A program made the position numbers and the translations under genes. The notes below the pieces were generated by a model, which was given only the letters and a program-made list of their open reading frames with translations, was not told where the DNA came from and made no database searches. A DNA stretch of 40,129 nucleotides, from contig DAIDIY010000046.1 of NCBI GenBank assembly GCA_027451625.1, positions 1-40,129 of the forward strand. The letters are read 5' to 3'. This DNA is from Candidatus Daviesbacteria bacterium. Its GTDB lineage: Bacteria; Patescibacteriota; Microgenomatia; Daviesbacterales; UBA10151. Below are positions 1-9,247 of the stretch, piece after piece (the stretch's first letter is position 1; the number at the start of each line of letters is the position of its first letter).

Positions 1-277
1 TATTTATTTTAGGGAACGTGTTTTTTATCTCTGCTTGGAATTTTTCAGACAAAGCTGTAGAGTACTTGCCGAAACCGCTATTTTGAGATTGAGCACAAAG
101 AATATTTTCGTATCGCCTTATAATATCTTGCACTTCAACCCCAATTTGATTAAATTCATCTTGGTTGTCTTTAGGATTTTGAAGATATCTGTCATGAATA
201 ATTTTAAATTTATCAAAAAGTAAACGGTTTTCGTTAATCATTTTCAAGAAGACCTGTTTAAATTTAGCCTCTGACAT
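1..277 (-). CDS. conserved-looking hypothetical protein, truncated at left window edge (MSEAKFKQVFLKMINENRLLFDKFKIIHDRYLQNPKDNQDEFNQIGVEVQDIIRRYENILCAQSQNSGFGKYSTALSEKF...)
   Basis: Open minus-strand frame from ATG at 277 to the window edge with no stop; missing from the ORF track because it is truncated. Divergent from the L3 operon. Confidence 0.7.
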   Translation of the reverse strand, partial: MSEAKFKQVFLKMINENRLLFDKFKIIHDRYLQNPKDNQDEFNQIGVEVQDIIRRYENILCAQSQNSGFGKYSTALSEKFQAEIKNTFPKIN

Positions 278-340
278 AGGTATATATTTTATGTAGTTTT
301 AAATGAAAGTAAAGATAGAAGAGTAAAAATGAAGGTGAAC

Positions 341-370
341 TTGCAATTTATGCCTAATTCATGCTAAAAT
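341..370 (+). promoter_or_regulatory. putative sigma70-type promoter of the L3 (S10-type) operon
   Basis: TTGCAA (341-346), 18-nt spacer, TGcTAAAAT extended -10 (TAAAAT 365-370); predicted leader of about 150 nt. Confidence 0.55.
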
Positions 371-379
371 TCTTTTTGC

Positions 380-528
380 ACCATGTTAAATGGTTCAGAA
401 ACGTAATATAAATTAAAAATTTCAGTGAATTGTGCGTCACTCTCAGTTAATTGATAGTGATACGACAATTTCAAATACAGCACAATTACTGAGTGAGATC
501 CTAAGGTTTCCAAGGGACTCACTTTTTT
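380..528 (+). promoter_or_regulatory. structured 5' leader of the ribosomal operon, with hairpins, possible pseudoknot and terminator-like hairpin
   Basis: ACCAT-GTTAA-ATGGT (380-394); AATTGT.CG.TCACT/AGTGA.CG.ACAATT (428-470); loop CTCAGTTAATT complementary to AATTACTGAG (484-493); AGTGAG.TCC/GGA.CTCACT plus T-run (492-528). Confidence 0.6.
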
Positions 529-541
529 AATGGTTTTAAAT

Positions 542-1267
542 ATGATTAGTTCATTATTAGGAACAAAAAAAGGAATGGCAGTTTCATACGATGCTCGCGG
601 TAGACGGGTAGGAGTGACCATGATTGAAGTGACTCCTAATCTGGTTACTATGGTGAAGAAGAGCGGAGAGAAAGATGGGTATAATTCAGTACAATTAGGA
701 ACGGGATCTAGGCGAACAATAAATAAGCCTCTAGAAGGACTATTAAAAAAGAGAGGATTTACAGAAAGAGTGCAATATTTACGAGATGTTAGAGTAGATG
801 AAGCAGATGTAAAGGAAGGTTCTGCAATATCTTTAAATCAAGTGTTTTCTAAGGGAGACTCTGTTAAAGTTACCGGAGTGAGTAAAGGTAAAGGATTTCA
901 AGGAGGAGTGAGAAGATACGGTTTTGCAGGAGGACCTAAGACTCATGGTCAATCTGATCGTCATCGTGCTCCGGGATCTATCGGTCAAACAACTACTCCT
1001 GGACGGGTTTATAAAGGGAAAAGAATGGCAGGACATATGGGGATGGAAACTGTTTCAGTTCGTAATCTGGAAGTGATTGGAGTAGATCGAAAGAATAATA
1101 TTTTAACTGTTAAGGGAGGAATACCTGGATACAGAGGATCTTTGTTGATGGTTACCCTGTTGGGAAAGATTAAGGGATACACTCCTCCACCTGAAGAGAA
1201 AGAGGAAGAAGAAGAACCTGAGAAAATAAATACTGAGAATACCAATGGAGAGCAGAAAGGTGAGTAG
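542..1267 (+). CDS. rplC: 50S ribosomal protein L3 (uL3) with acidic C-terminal tail
   Basis: LLGTKKGMAVSYD N-terminus and GSIGQTTTPGRVYKGKRMAGHMG motif; start at 530 or 542. Confidence 0.95.
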   Translation: MISSLLGTKKGMAVSYDARGRRVGVTMIEVTPNLVTMVKKSGEKDGYNSVQLGTGSRRTINKPLEGLLKKRGFTERVQYLRDVRVDEADVKEGSAISLNQVFSKGDSVKVTGVSKGKGFQGGVRRYGFAGGPKTHGQSDRHRAPGSIGQTTTPGRVYKGKRMAGHMGMETVSVRNLEVIGVDRKNNILTVKGGIPGYRGSLLMVTLLGKIKGYTPPPEEKEEEEEPEKINTENTNGEQKGE

Positions 1268-1275
1268 TTGTTAAT

Positions 1276-2013
1276 ATGCCAAGAGTTATAAAGAAGGCTG
1301 ATAAGAATATTGAGGATACAAAAAAGACTAAGAAGAAGTCCGTATCTGCTGTGAAAACAAAGGTGGTTGAGAAGGAGTCAGATAAATTATCTGTACCGGT
1401 CTTTTCACTTATAGACAAGGGGCCAGAATCTATAACTCTGCCGAAACAAATTTTTGCTAGTAAAATCAACAAACCTCTTTTATCTCAGGCTATTAGGGTA
1501 TATCTAAATAATCAGCTAGCACATCATACACACACTAAAACTCGTTCTGAAGTCACAGGATCGACTAGAAAGATTCAAACTCAAAAAGGTACTGGACATG
1601 CAAGACACGGATCGATCAGAGCTCCTATTTTTGTTCATGGAGGTATTGCAATTGGTCCCAAATCACGTAAAACAATTTTGGATTTATCTAAAAAAATGAG
1701 AAGATTAGCTTTTATATCAGCACTCTCGGATAAAGCTGCACAGAGTCAAGTTTTCGGAGTATCCGGATTAGAAAGTATTAAAGGAAAAACATCAGAGATG
1801 AAGAAGCTAACTGAAGAATTAGGCTCAAAAATGATACTTATTGTTATAGATTCTGAGAATAATCAATTACTTCAAGCATCTAGAAATTTAAAAAACATGA
1901 CAGTTGTAAATGCTAAGCAGATTAATATTTTAGATATTATGAGGCATAATTCTTTACTTTTTACAGAAAATGCAATTACAAAATTAGAAGAAAGGTTGAC
2001 AGAAAAAAAATAA
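1276..2013 (+). CDS. rplD: 50S ribosomal protein L4 (uL4) with Lys-rich N-terminal extension
   Basis: TRSEVTGSTRKIQTQKGTGHARHGSIRAPIFVHGG motif. Confidence 0.95.
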   Translation: MPRVIKKADKNIEDTKKTKKKSVSAVKTKVVEKESDKLSVPVFSLIDKGPESITLPKQIFASKINKPLLSQAIRVYLNNQLAHHTHTKTRSEVTGSTRKIQTQKGTGHARHGSIRAPIFVHGGIAIGPKSRKTILDLSKKMRRLAFISALSDKAAQSQVFGVSGLESIKGKTSEMKKLTEELGSKMILIVIDSENNQLLQASRNLKNMTVVNAKQINILDIMRHNSLLFTENAITKLEERLTEKK

Positions 2014-2531
2014 TGGAGACTGTTCTACATAACCCAGTGATAAGCGAGAAATCAATGAAGGCTGTTAAAGATGGATACTATACCTTTTTAGTTTCTCAAA
2101 GTGCAAAGAAAGGAGAGATTGCTAAATCTATAGAGGATAAGTTCTTAGTAAATGTGGTTTCAATATCTACTATCAGATATAAAGGGGGGATAAAGATGCA
2201 GCGAAACAGAAGAAGTTATTATAAAATTTCAGGTTTCAAAAAGGCTTTAGTAAAGCTAAAAGCAGGACAAAAGATTGCGATCTTTGAAGTCGAAGGAGCT
2301 AAAGAACCTACTGAAGAGCCTAAAGTCAAGGTCAAAGAGACAAAGAATATTCTAAGAGGGACAAAGGTCAAAATAGAAAAAGAACCCACACTGTCAACTC
2401 TAAATGAGAATAAAGTTAAAAAGATTGAGAACAAAACAAAAGCTTCTTTTGCTTCAGCTGAAAAGCAAGAGAGAACTGACCAGCAATTAGGAAAAGGAGA
2501 GAAACGAACAAAGAAAGGAAGTAAATCTTAA
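2013..2531 (+). CDS. rplW: 50S ribosomal protein L23 (uL23) with long charged C-terminal extension
   Basis: PVISEKSMKAVKDGYYTFLVSQSAKKGEIAKSIEDKFLVNVVSI; position; TAATG overlap with rplD. Confidence 0.93.
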   Translation: METVLHNPVISEKSMKAVKDGYYTFLVSQSAKKGEIAKSIEDKFLVNVVSISTIRYKGGIKMQRNRRSYYKISGFKKALVKLKAGQKIAIFEVEGAKEPTEEPKVKVKETKNILRGTKVKIEKEPTLSTLNENKVKKIENKTKASFASAEKQERTDQQLGKGEKRTKKGSKS

Positions 2532-2533
2532 AT

Positions 2534-3358
2534 ATGCCATTAATTAAATATCAAGAAAAAACTAATACTCGTAGATTTGCCTCCAAGCTTGAGAGACCAA
2601 AGAAAAATAAAATGTCTCCCAAAGGGTTAAGACATATTCTGCCTAAAAAAAGCGGCAGATCATTTGGACAAGTAACGGTGAGGCATCAAGGAGGTAGGCA
2701 TAAAAGATATTATCGGGAGATTGATTTCAAGCGTAAAAAGTTTAATGTTGAAGGGAAAATAGTAGCCTTGGAGTATGATCCTAATCGCAATGTCAATATT
2801 GCATTAGTCGAATATAGTAATGGGGATGTAAGCTACATTTTAGCTGCGAAAGACCTTTCTATTGGAGATCAAGTTGTAGCAGGAGAAAAAGTTGAGGTGA
2901 AGGTTGGTAATGCAATGAAGCTTAAAAATATACCAATCGGAACAGTTGTCCATAATGTGGAGTTGATCCCCGGAAAAGGTGGTCAAATAGGAAGAAGCGC
3001 AGGAACTGGATTAATTGTACAGGCAAAACAAGACCCCTTCGCTCACTTGAAACTCCCTTCAGGAGAGATTAGAATGGTACCTCTGGCATCTATGGCAACG
3101 ATTGGAGTACTAGGGAACGAAGAATGGAAGAATATAAATTGGGGGAAAGCGGGAAGATTACGTCATTTAGGTATTAGACCTACAGTTAGAGGTACAGCTC
3201 AAGATCCTGAATCTCATCCTCATGGAGGGGGAGAAGGAAGAACAGGAATTGGCCGTAAAAAACCAATGACTGTCTATGGTCGGCCAGCTGTTGGAAGGAC
3301 TAGAATTAAAGGAAAATATTCAGATAAATTTATTATAAGAAGGAGATATTCTAAATAA
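2534..3358 (+). CDS. rplB: 50S ribosomal protein L2 (uL2)
   Basis: [44 protein letters not shown]. Confidence 0.98.
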   Translation: MPLIKYQEKTNTRRFASKLERPKKNKMSPKGLRHILPKKSGRSFGQVTVRHQGGRHKRYYREIDFKRKKFNVEGKIVALEYDPNRNVNIALVEYSNGDVSYILAAKDLSIGDQVVAGEKVEVKVGNAMKLKNIPIGTVVHNVELIPGKGGQIGRSAGTGLIVQAKQDPFAHLKLPSGEIRMVPLASMATIGVLGNEEWKNINWGKAGRLRHLGIRPTVRGTAQDPESHPHGGGEGRTGIGRKKPMTVYGRPAVGRTRIKGKYSDKFIIRRRYSK

Positions 3359-3362
3359 AAAT

Positions 3363-3641
3363 ATGGCTAGAAGTTTGAAAAAAGGTCCATACGTTGATGA
3401 GAAATTAGTAAAGAAAGTGTTGGCTCAAGGAGTTAAAAAAACTCCGATTAAAACATGGGCTAGATCTTCACAGATATCTCCTGAATTTGTTGGGAATACA
3501 TTCTTAGTGCATAACGGTAAAAACTTTATTTCAGTTTATGTCACTGAATCAATGGTTGGACACAGATTAGGAGAATTTGCACCGACAAGAACATTTAAAT
3601 CACATGGTAAGATGACTGATAAATCGACATCGAAAACATAA
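3363..3641 (+). CDS. rpsS: 30S ribosomal protein S19 (uS19)
   Basis: [32 protein letters not shown]. Confidence 0.97.
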   Translation: MARSLKKGPYVDEKLVKKVLAQGVKKTPIKTWARSSQISPEFVGNTFLVHNGKNFISVYVTESMVGHRLGEFAPTRTFKSHGKMTDKSTSKT

Positions 3642-3643
3642 CT

Positions 3644-4114
3644 ATGGAAGTGATAAATATACAGAAATATATTAATAGTTCACCAAGAAAATTAAAGCTG
3701 GTTGCAGATATGGTGAGGAAGATGAAGCCTGCTAGAGCTCTGGAGACGCTGCAGTTCACTAATAAAGCAGCAGCGCAGCCATTGTCTAAAGCAATTAAGA
3801 CTGCGATATCAAATGCAACTGTAAAAGGAATGAAGACTGAAGATTTATCATTTAAGTATCTAGAGGTTAATAAGGGGATTGATTTGAAAAGGATGAGATC
3901 TGCTGGCCGCGGTAGACGTCGATTATATTCCAAATCGAATAGTCATATCAGAGTTGTATTAACTGATGTGAATAAAACGGAGAAACCTTTGGTATCTGCA
4001 GACAAAAAACGAGTATTGAGCAAAAGACAAATAACTAAATCTTCAACTGAAAAAGAAACTGAAAAAGATCCTAAGCCTAACGTTAAATTAAAAAAAGAGA
4101 AGGAGACTGAGTAA
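3644..4114 (+). CDS. rplV: 50S ribosomal protein L22 (uL22) with charged C-terminal extension
   Basis: SPRKLKLVADMVRKMKPARALETLQF; RGRRRLYSKSNSHIRVVL. Confidence 0.95.
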   Translation: MEVINIQKYINSSPRKLKLVADMVRKMKPARALETLQFTNKAAAQPLSKAIKTAISNATVKGMKTEDLSFKYLEVNKGIDLKRMRSAGRGRRRLYSKSNSHIRVVLTDVNKTEKPLVSADKKRVLSKRQITKSSTEKETEKDPKPNVKLKKEKETE

Positions 4115-4117
4115 AAT

Positions 4118-4765
4118 ATGGGACAAAAAATTAATCCAGTAGGATTTAGAATGGGGGATGTCGCAACATGGCAGTCAAGATGGTTTGCAGACTCTAAAAA
4201 ATATCATGAATATGTAGCTCAAGATATAAAAATTAGAGAGATGCTATTTAAAAAATTGAAGCCAGCAGCTCTTAGTCGAGTTGAGATTGAGAGAGCGAGT
4301 AATAAACTTAGAATCCTATTATATGTTGGACGGCCTGGAGTCTTAATAGGTCGAGGCGGGGCGGGGCTTATGGAACTGAAAAAGTTTTTGATCAAAAACT
4401 TGAGCTTAAAAGATGAGAACAGCTTGGAGATTGTACCTATGGATCTTCGTTCTCCGGATCTATCTGCATTTTTGGTGGCTCAAAATATTGCCGAACAACT
4501 TGCTAAGAGGATGCCTGCACAAAGGGTAATGAATCAATCTATAGATAGAGTTATGAGGTCTGGAGCAAAAGGAGTAAGAATTGTACTATCAGGTAGAATT
4601 GGTGGAGCAGAGATAGCAAGAAGAGAATGGAAACATTCAGGTTCAATGCCACTGCATACATTGCGTTTGGATATAGATTTTGCAATTGTTCCAGCATTAA
4701 CTAAATCTGGATATGTTGGAGTTAAGGTCTGGATAAATAAAGGTGAAAAGGAGAAAGGCGAATAA
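4118..4765 (+). CDS. rpsC: 30S ribosomal protein S3 (uS3)
   Basis: MGQKINPVGFRMG; KH-like GRPGVLIGRGGAGLMELKK. Confidence 0.97.
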   Translation: MGQKINPVGFRMGDVATWQSRWFADSKKYHEYVAQDIKIREMLFKKLKPAALSRVEIERASNKLRILLYVGRPGVLIGRGGAGLMELKKFLIKNLSLKDENSLEIVPMDLRSPDLSAFLVAQNIAEQLAKRMPAQRVMNQSIDRVMRSGAKGVRIVLSGRIGGAEIARREWKHSGSMPLHTLRLDIDFAIVPALTKSGYVGVKVWINKGEKEKGE

Positions 4766-4777
4766 AGGAGTTTATAT

Positions 4778-5194
4778 ATGCCATTACTTGTACCTAAAAG
4801 AGTTAAACATAGAAAGATGTTCAAAGGTAAAAGAGGCGGAATAGCTAGCCGGGGGAATAATCTTGTCTTTGGTAATTTCGGACTTAAAGCTGAAGAGGCT
4901 GGGTTTATTTCTTCCAGGCAGATTGAGTCTGCACGGAGAGCGATGGCCCATTATACCTCTCGAGGAGGAAGAATTTGGATTCGAATTTTTCCTGATAAAC
5001 CAGTTACAAAACACCCTGCTGAGTCGAGAATGGGCTCAGGAAAAGGTGATGTAGCCGGATATGTAGCAGTAGTAAAGCCTGGAAGTATAATCTTTGAGAT
5101 GGGTTCTGTTGCAACTGCAACAGCTCAAGAAGCGATGAGATTGGCATCTCATAAGTTACCAATCATAACTAAGTTTATTACAAAAGAAATTTAA
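4778..5194 (+). CDS. rplP: 50S ribosomal protein L16 (uL16)
   Basis: [47 protein letters not shown]. Confidence 0.97.
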   Translation: MPLLVPKRVKHRKMFKGKRGGIASRGNNLVFGNFGLKAEEAGFISSRQIESARRAMAHYTSRGGRIWIRIFPDKPVTKHPAESRMGSGKGDVAGYVAVVKPGSIIFEMGSVATATAQEAMRLASHKLPIITKFITKEI

Positions 5195-5228
5195 TTTAAA
5201 CAATAGAAAGGATAATTTAATTAAGAAT

Positions 5229-5459
5229 ATGAAAAAAAATGATTTTGCAGAAGTAAAAAAATTAGATATAAAAACTTTACAACAAAGAGTTAAAAAATTA
5301 AGAGAAGAGATTATGGATTTGAGTTTTGATAAAAAAACAGGTAAACTTAAAAACTCTAAATCAATTAAAATTAAAAGAAGAGATTTAGCTCAAATTTTAA
5401 CAGTAACTAGTCAAAAGGAATTAATATCTGAGTTGGAGGAGAACAATGCCAAGAAGTAA
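5229..5459 (+). CDS. rpmC: 50S ribosomal protein L29 (uL29)
   Basis: Short, position between L16 and S17; LREEIMDLSFDKKTGKLKNSKSIKIKRRDLAQILT. Confidence 0.88.
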   Translation: MKKNDFAEVKKLDIKTLQQRVKKLREEIMDLSFDKKTGKLKNSKSIKIKRRDLAQILTVTSQKELISELEENNAKK

Positions 5460-5913
5460 ACAAATTATTAAAACTGATAAAAAAGTGGAGAAGGTAACTG
5501 ATTCAAATGGCTCTAAGCAAAAAATGAAAGGAAGGGTCGTATCTACTAAAACTGGTAAGTCAGTAACAGTATTACTAGAGAGAAAAAAGATCCATCCTTT
5601 ATATAAAAAAGGATTTACTAGAAGTAAAAAACTTTTAGTACATGATGAATTAGGTGTCAATCTTGGAGATATAGTTGAGATCGTACAGACCAAACCGATA
5701 TCAAAAAATAAACACTTTAAAGTGGTTAGGATAATTGGAAGTGATATAGTAACGGTAGTTACCGAACAACTTAAAAAAGAGGCCTCTGAAACTATTGCTA
5801 AGGTTCTTCCTCAGGAGGAGAAAAATCCTGAAGATCTAGAAGATAAAGCTAAAGAAGGCGCTGAAGAAGTAAAAAAGGTGAAAAAAGATACGAAAGAAAA
5901 ATCAAAGAAATAA
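5446..5913 (+). CDS. rpsQ: 30S ribosomal protein S17 (uS17) with N- and C-terminal charged extensions
   Basis: [29 protein letters not shown]; overlaps rpmC end. Confidence 0.92.
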   Translation: MPRSKQIIKTDKKVEKVTDSNGSKQKMKGRVVSTKTGKSVTVLLERKKIHPLYKKGFTRSKKLLVHDELGVNLGDIVEIVQTKPISKNKHFKVVRIIGSDIVTVVTEQLKKEASETIAKVLPQEEKNPEDLEDKAKEGAEEVKKVKKDTKEKSKK

Positions 5914-5915
5914 AT

Positions 5916-6095
5916 ATGGCTAAGAAAAGTAATGTTGTCAAAATAAAAGAAAAGTATAAGGTAAGAGAACACAGCCGATGCTTACGTTGCGGCAGATCAC
6001 GCTTTATTTTAAGAAAGTTTGGGCTGTGTAGATTGTGTTTTAGAGAACTAGCCCATTCAGGTCAACTTCCTGGAGTAAAAAAGGCGAGTTGGTAA
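5916..6095 (+). CDS. rpsN: 30S ribosomal protein S14 type Z (zinc-binding, uS14)
   Basis: 59 aa, translated by eye: [59 protein letters not shown]; below the ORF track size cutoff. Confidence 0.97.
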   Translation: MAKKSNVVKIKEKYKVREHSRCLRCGRSRFILRKFGLCRLCFRELAHSGQLPGVKKASW

Positions 6096-6123
6096 AGAAT
6101 AGAAAGAGAGGAAAGATATAAAA

Positions 6124-6498
6124 ATGGATAAAATAGCAGATTTATTAATTAGAATAAAAAATGGTTATCTGGCTTCAAAGAAAGAAGTCGCGGCTCCTAA
6201 GTCAAAAATCATAGTAGCAATATGTGAGCTGTTAAAGAAGGAAGGATATGTAAGTTCATATAAAATTAACGAACGAGATGTTTTGGTATCTCTAAAATAT
6301 GAAAATCATCAACCTGTTTTACAAAATGTAAGCAGGATCTCTAAACCGGGGAGACGAGTTTACAAGGGTAGTAAAGGTCTTCCTCGAGTTCTTGATGGGT
6401 TAGGTATAGCCATAATTTCAACACCTAAAGGTTTAATGACTGATCGCCAGGCCCGTAAAGAAGGAATTGGCGGAGAGATTATGGCTTATGTTTGGTAA
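6124..6498 (+). CDS. rpsH: 30S ribosomal protein S8 (uS8)
   Basis: [62 protein letters not shown]. Confidence 0.96.
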   Translation: MDKIADLLIRIKNGYLASKKEVAAPKSKIIVAICELLKKEGYVSSYKINERDVLVSLKYENHQPVLQNVSRISKPGRRVYKGSKGLPRVLDGLGIAIISTPKGLMTDRQARKEGIGGEIMAYVW

Positions 6499-6524
6499 AA
6501 AGATACAGTAAACAAAGGAACAAG

Positions 6525-6893
6525 ATGGTACAACATAGAACATATTTAAAAGTTGCAGATAATAGTGGGGCAAAATTTGTTCAGGTGATACAACCCTTAG
6601 GTGGATCTGGAAAGCGTATCGCAAGGTTAGGAGATATAATGGTTGGAGTAGTTAAAGGTGCTTTGCCTAATGGGCAAGTTAAAGATGCTGAGATAGTACG
6701 AGTAGTTTTAGTAAGAGCTAAAAAAGAAACCCGTAGACTAGACGGATCATATGTTAAATTTGATGATAATGCAGGAGTTATTATTGATAAAGATAATAAC
6801 TTGCGAAGTACTAGAATTTTTGGTCCAATTGCACGAGAAGTACGGGATAAAGGATTTTCTAAAATAGCTTCGCTTGCCCCGGAGGTGTGGTAA
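6525..6893 (+). CDS. rplN: 50S ribosomal protein L14 (uL14)
   Basis: [23 protein letters not shown]; start at 6525 fits the family better than 6492. Confidence 0.96.
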   Translation: MVQHRTYLKVADNSGAKFVQVIQPLGGSGKRIARLGDIMVGVVKGALPNGQVKDAEIVRVVLVRAKKETRRLDGSYVKFDDNAGVIIDKDNNLRSTRIFGPIAREVRDKGFSKIASLAPEVW

Positions 6894-6896
6894 TCT

Positions 6897-7217
6897 ATGA
6901 ATTCAGGAAACAAAATTAAAAAAGGTGATTTAGTAAAAGTAGTAGCCGGAAAAGATAATGGTAAAGAAGGTAAGGTTCTAAGAGTAATGTCTAAGGAAAA
7001 CAAGGTTTTAGTTGAGGACGTGAATGTCGCTAAAAGGCATATTAGGAAAATGGAAGGTCTTGAAGGGGGAATTTTGAATATATCTAAACCTATCAATTTA
7101 AGTAACGTGATGTTAATTTGTCCAAATTGTAAGAAGCCTTCCAGAGTTGGTTTTGAAGGCCACGATAAGACTAAAGTTAGAGTTTGTAAAAAGTGTAAGG
7201 AGGTTATTAAAGGATGA
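6897..7217 (+). CDS. rplX: 50S ribosomal protein L24 (uL24)
   Basis: KOW motif IKKGDLVKVVAGKDNGKEGKVLRV; CPNC...CKKC tail. Confidence 0.95.
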   Translation: MNSGNKIKKGDLVKVVAGKDNGKEGKVLRVMSKENKVLVEDVNVAKRHIRKMEGLEGGILNISKPINLSNVMLICPNCKKPSRVGFEGHDKTKVRVCKKCKEVIKG

Positions 7218-7762
7218 ACAGACTTAAAGAAAAATATCATAAAGAGATAAAAGATCAACTAAAAAAAGAGTTTAAAATTCAAAATGAGTTATCTTTGCCT
7301 AAAATTTCTAAAGTAGTAATTAATGTAGGTGTTGGAGATGCAAAAGACAATCAATCTCTTTTGGAGCGAGTAGTTGAGGACCTAACAGTTATATCTGGAC
7401 AGAAACCAGTAGTAACTAAAGCTAAAGGAGCTATTTCAGGATTTAAAATCAGTAAAGGACAGCCCATTGGAGTTATGGTAACTCTTAGAGGAGAGAAGAT
7501 GTATGATTTTTTAGATAAAGTTATTAGTGTGGCTTTACCTAAAGTCCGTGACTTTCGAGGTCTTTCACGGACTGCATTTGATAAACAAGGTAATTATAAC
7601 TTGGGTATAAGAGAATTAAATATTTTCCCCGAGGTTGGGTTTCAGGCATCAACAAGTGGAAGAACTCGAGGGATGGAGATATCGATAGTTACTAATGCTA
7701 AAAATTCTGAGGTAGGAAGGAAACTTTTGGAATTATTAGGGTTTCCATTTATGGAAGCATAA
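7214..7762 (+). CDS. rplE: 50S ribosomal protein L5 (uL5)
   Basis: KVVINVGVGDAKDN; GQKPVVTKAKGAISGFKI; ATGA overlap with rplX. Confidence 0.96.
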   Translation: MNRLKEKYHKEIKDQLKKEFKIQNELSLPKISKVVINVGVGDAKDNQSLLERVVEDLTVISGQKPVVTKAKGAISGFKISKGQPIGVMVTLRGEKMYDFLDKVISVALPKVRDFRGLSRTAFDKQGNYNLGIRELNIFPEVGFQASTSGRTRGMEISIVTNAKNSEVGRKLLELLGFPFMEA

Positions 7763-7814
7763 GAATAGCAAATATGAAAAAATATATAATTTTTGAAGAA
7801 AATAAGGAGAAAAT

Positions 7815-8375
7815 ATGTCAAGAATAGGTAGTATGCCAATAACAGTTCCAAATGGAGTGATATCGGAAATCTTAGGACAGAACATTAAAGTTAATGGTCC
7901 TTTGGGAGAACTTACTTTACAGATTCCAAATCGAATAAAGGTTGAACTGTCTGATCAAACTATATCCGTCAAAAGAGACAGTGATGAAGGATCTGTTAAG
8001 GCTTTGCATGGACTTATTAGATCTCTAATTTCTAATATGGTCTTAGGAGTCTCTAAGGGGTGGGAGAGGAAACTTGAACTAATTGGTGTAGGATATAGAG
8101 CTCAAACCATAGGAGATAAATTGACACTAAGTGTCGGATTTTCTCATCCAGTTGAGATTATTGCCCCAAGTGGGGTAAAATTTAGTGTTTCAGATAATAC
8201 TAAGATTACAGTATCTGGATTTGATAAAGCTTTGGTTGGTCAAACGGCTGCAAGAATCCGTTCGGTTAAAGTACCAGAACCTTATCAAGGTAAAGGTATT
8301 CGTTTTTCTGGAGAGTATGTCAGACGTAAAGCTGGAAAAGCTGGAAAGGTAGGAGCTGGAGCTACAGCTAAATAA
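7815..8375 (+). CDS. rplF: 50S ribosomal protein L6 (uL6)
   Basis: MSRIGSMPITVPNGV; PEPYQGKGIRFSGEYVRRKAGKAGK. Confidence 0.97.
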   Translation: MSRIGSMPITVPNGVISEILGQNIKVNGPLGELTLQIPNRIKVELSDQTISVKRDSDEGSVKALHGLIRSLISNMVLGVSKGWERKLELIGVGYRAQTIGDKLTLSVGFSHPVEIIAPSGVKFSVSDNTKITVSGFDKALVGQTAARIRSVKVPEPYQGKGIRFSGEYVRRKAGKAGKVGAGATAK

Positions 8376-8381
8376 TATAAT

Positions 8382-8723
8382 ATGAACAGAAAAGTACGTA
8401 GAATTAAACGTCACAAATCAATACGGAACTATATTAGAGGGACAGGGGAAAAACCAAGGTTGAGTGTTTTCCGATCTGGACAGCATATATACGCTCAACT
8501 CATTGATGATAATAAAGGTTTAACTTTAGTTTCAAGCTCTGATTTAGATATTAAAAAAGCGGGAAACAAAAATGAGAGAGCTTATGCAGTAGGTCAAAGT
8601 ATTGCTGAGAAAGCATCAAAGAAAAATATTAAAAAAGTCATCTTTGATAGAGGAGGATTCTTATATCATGGAAGAATAGCAAACTTGGCAAAAGGAGCCA
8701 GAGAGAAGGGATTGGAATTTTAA
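8382..8723 (+). CDS. rplR: 50S ribosomal protein L18 (uL18)
   Basis: [48 protein letters not shown]. Confidence 0.96.
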   Translation: MNRKVRRIKRHKSIRNYIRGTGEKPRLSVFRSGQHIYAQLIDDNKGLTLVSSSDLDIKKAGNKNERAYAVGQSIAEKASKKNIKKVIFDRGGFLYHGRIANLAKGAREKGLEF

Positions 8724-8724
8724 A

Positions 8725-9231
8725 ATGGAAAATCAGCAATCAGGGAATGAATATTTTGAAAAAGTAGTACAGGTTAATCGAGTTTCAAAAAAGACTCAAG
8801 GGGGAGATAAAAGGTCTCTATCCGTTTTGGTAGTAGTTGGAGATAGAAAAGGTAAGGTTGGTGTAGGATTGGGAAAAGGAGCAGATGTACAGACTGCTGT
8901 CAGGAAAGCGACTACGATAGCTAAGAAACATCTAATTTCGATTTCTTTAAAGGATAATAGGACAATAAATCATACTATTTTTATTAAAAGAGGAGCAGCT
9001 AAAATTATCTTACGTCCTGCAGCTCCGGGAAGAGGAATTATAGCAGGAGGAGCAGTAAGAGTAGTCGTTGAAGCAGCTGGTATATCGGATATCGTTTCAA
9101 AAGTTATAGGAACATCAAATAAAGCATCAAATGTTTATGCAACTTTAGAAGGATTGAAAAAGTTGAAGCCGTTACAAATGAATAGAGTTGGGACTAAAAA
9201 GCAAGAAGAAATAAAAATCTCTAAAGTATAA
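8725..9231 (+). CDS. rpsE: 30S ribosomal protein S5 (uS5)
   Basis: EKVVQVNRVSKKTQGGDKRSLSVLVVVGDRKGKVGVGLGKGADV. Confidence 0.97.
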   Translation: MENQQSGNEYFEKVVQVNRVSKKTQGGDKRSLSVLVVVGDRKGKVGVGLGKGADVQTAVRKATTIAKKHLISISLKDNRTINHTIFIKRGAAKIILRPAAPGRGIIAGGAVRVVVEAAGISDIVSKVIGTSNKASNVYATLEGLKKLKPLQMNRVGTKKQEEIKISKV

Positions 9232-9247
9232 ATTAGGAGATAAAAAG

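Noticed and set aside
35-223. Plus-strand 62-aa ORF at the left edge
   Set aside because: The minus frame here is fully open with a better start and protein-like composition.
364-621. Minus-strand 85-aa ORF across the L3 leader
   Set aside because: Overlaps the L3 start and the leader hairpins; no family-like features.
1009-1472. Minus-strand ORFs antisense to L3/L4
   Set aside because: Shadow ORFs of clear ribosomal protein genes.
6581-7258. 225-aa minus-strand ORF antisense to L14/L24/L5
   Set aside because: Covers well-supported ribosomal genes on the other strand; composition (Ser/Leu/Thr rich) looks like the complement of coding sequence.
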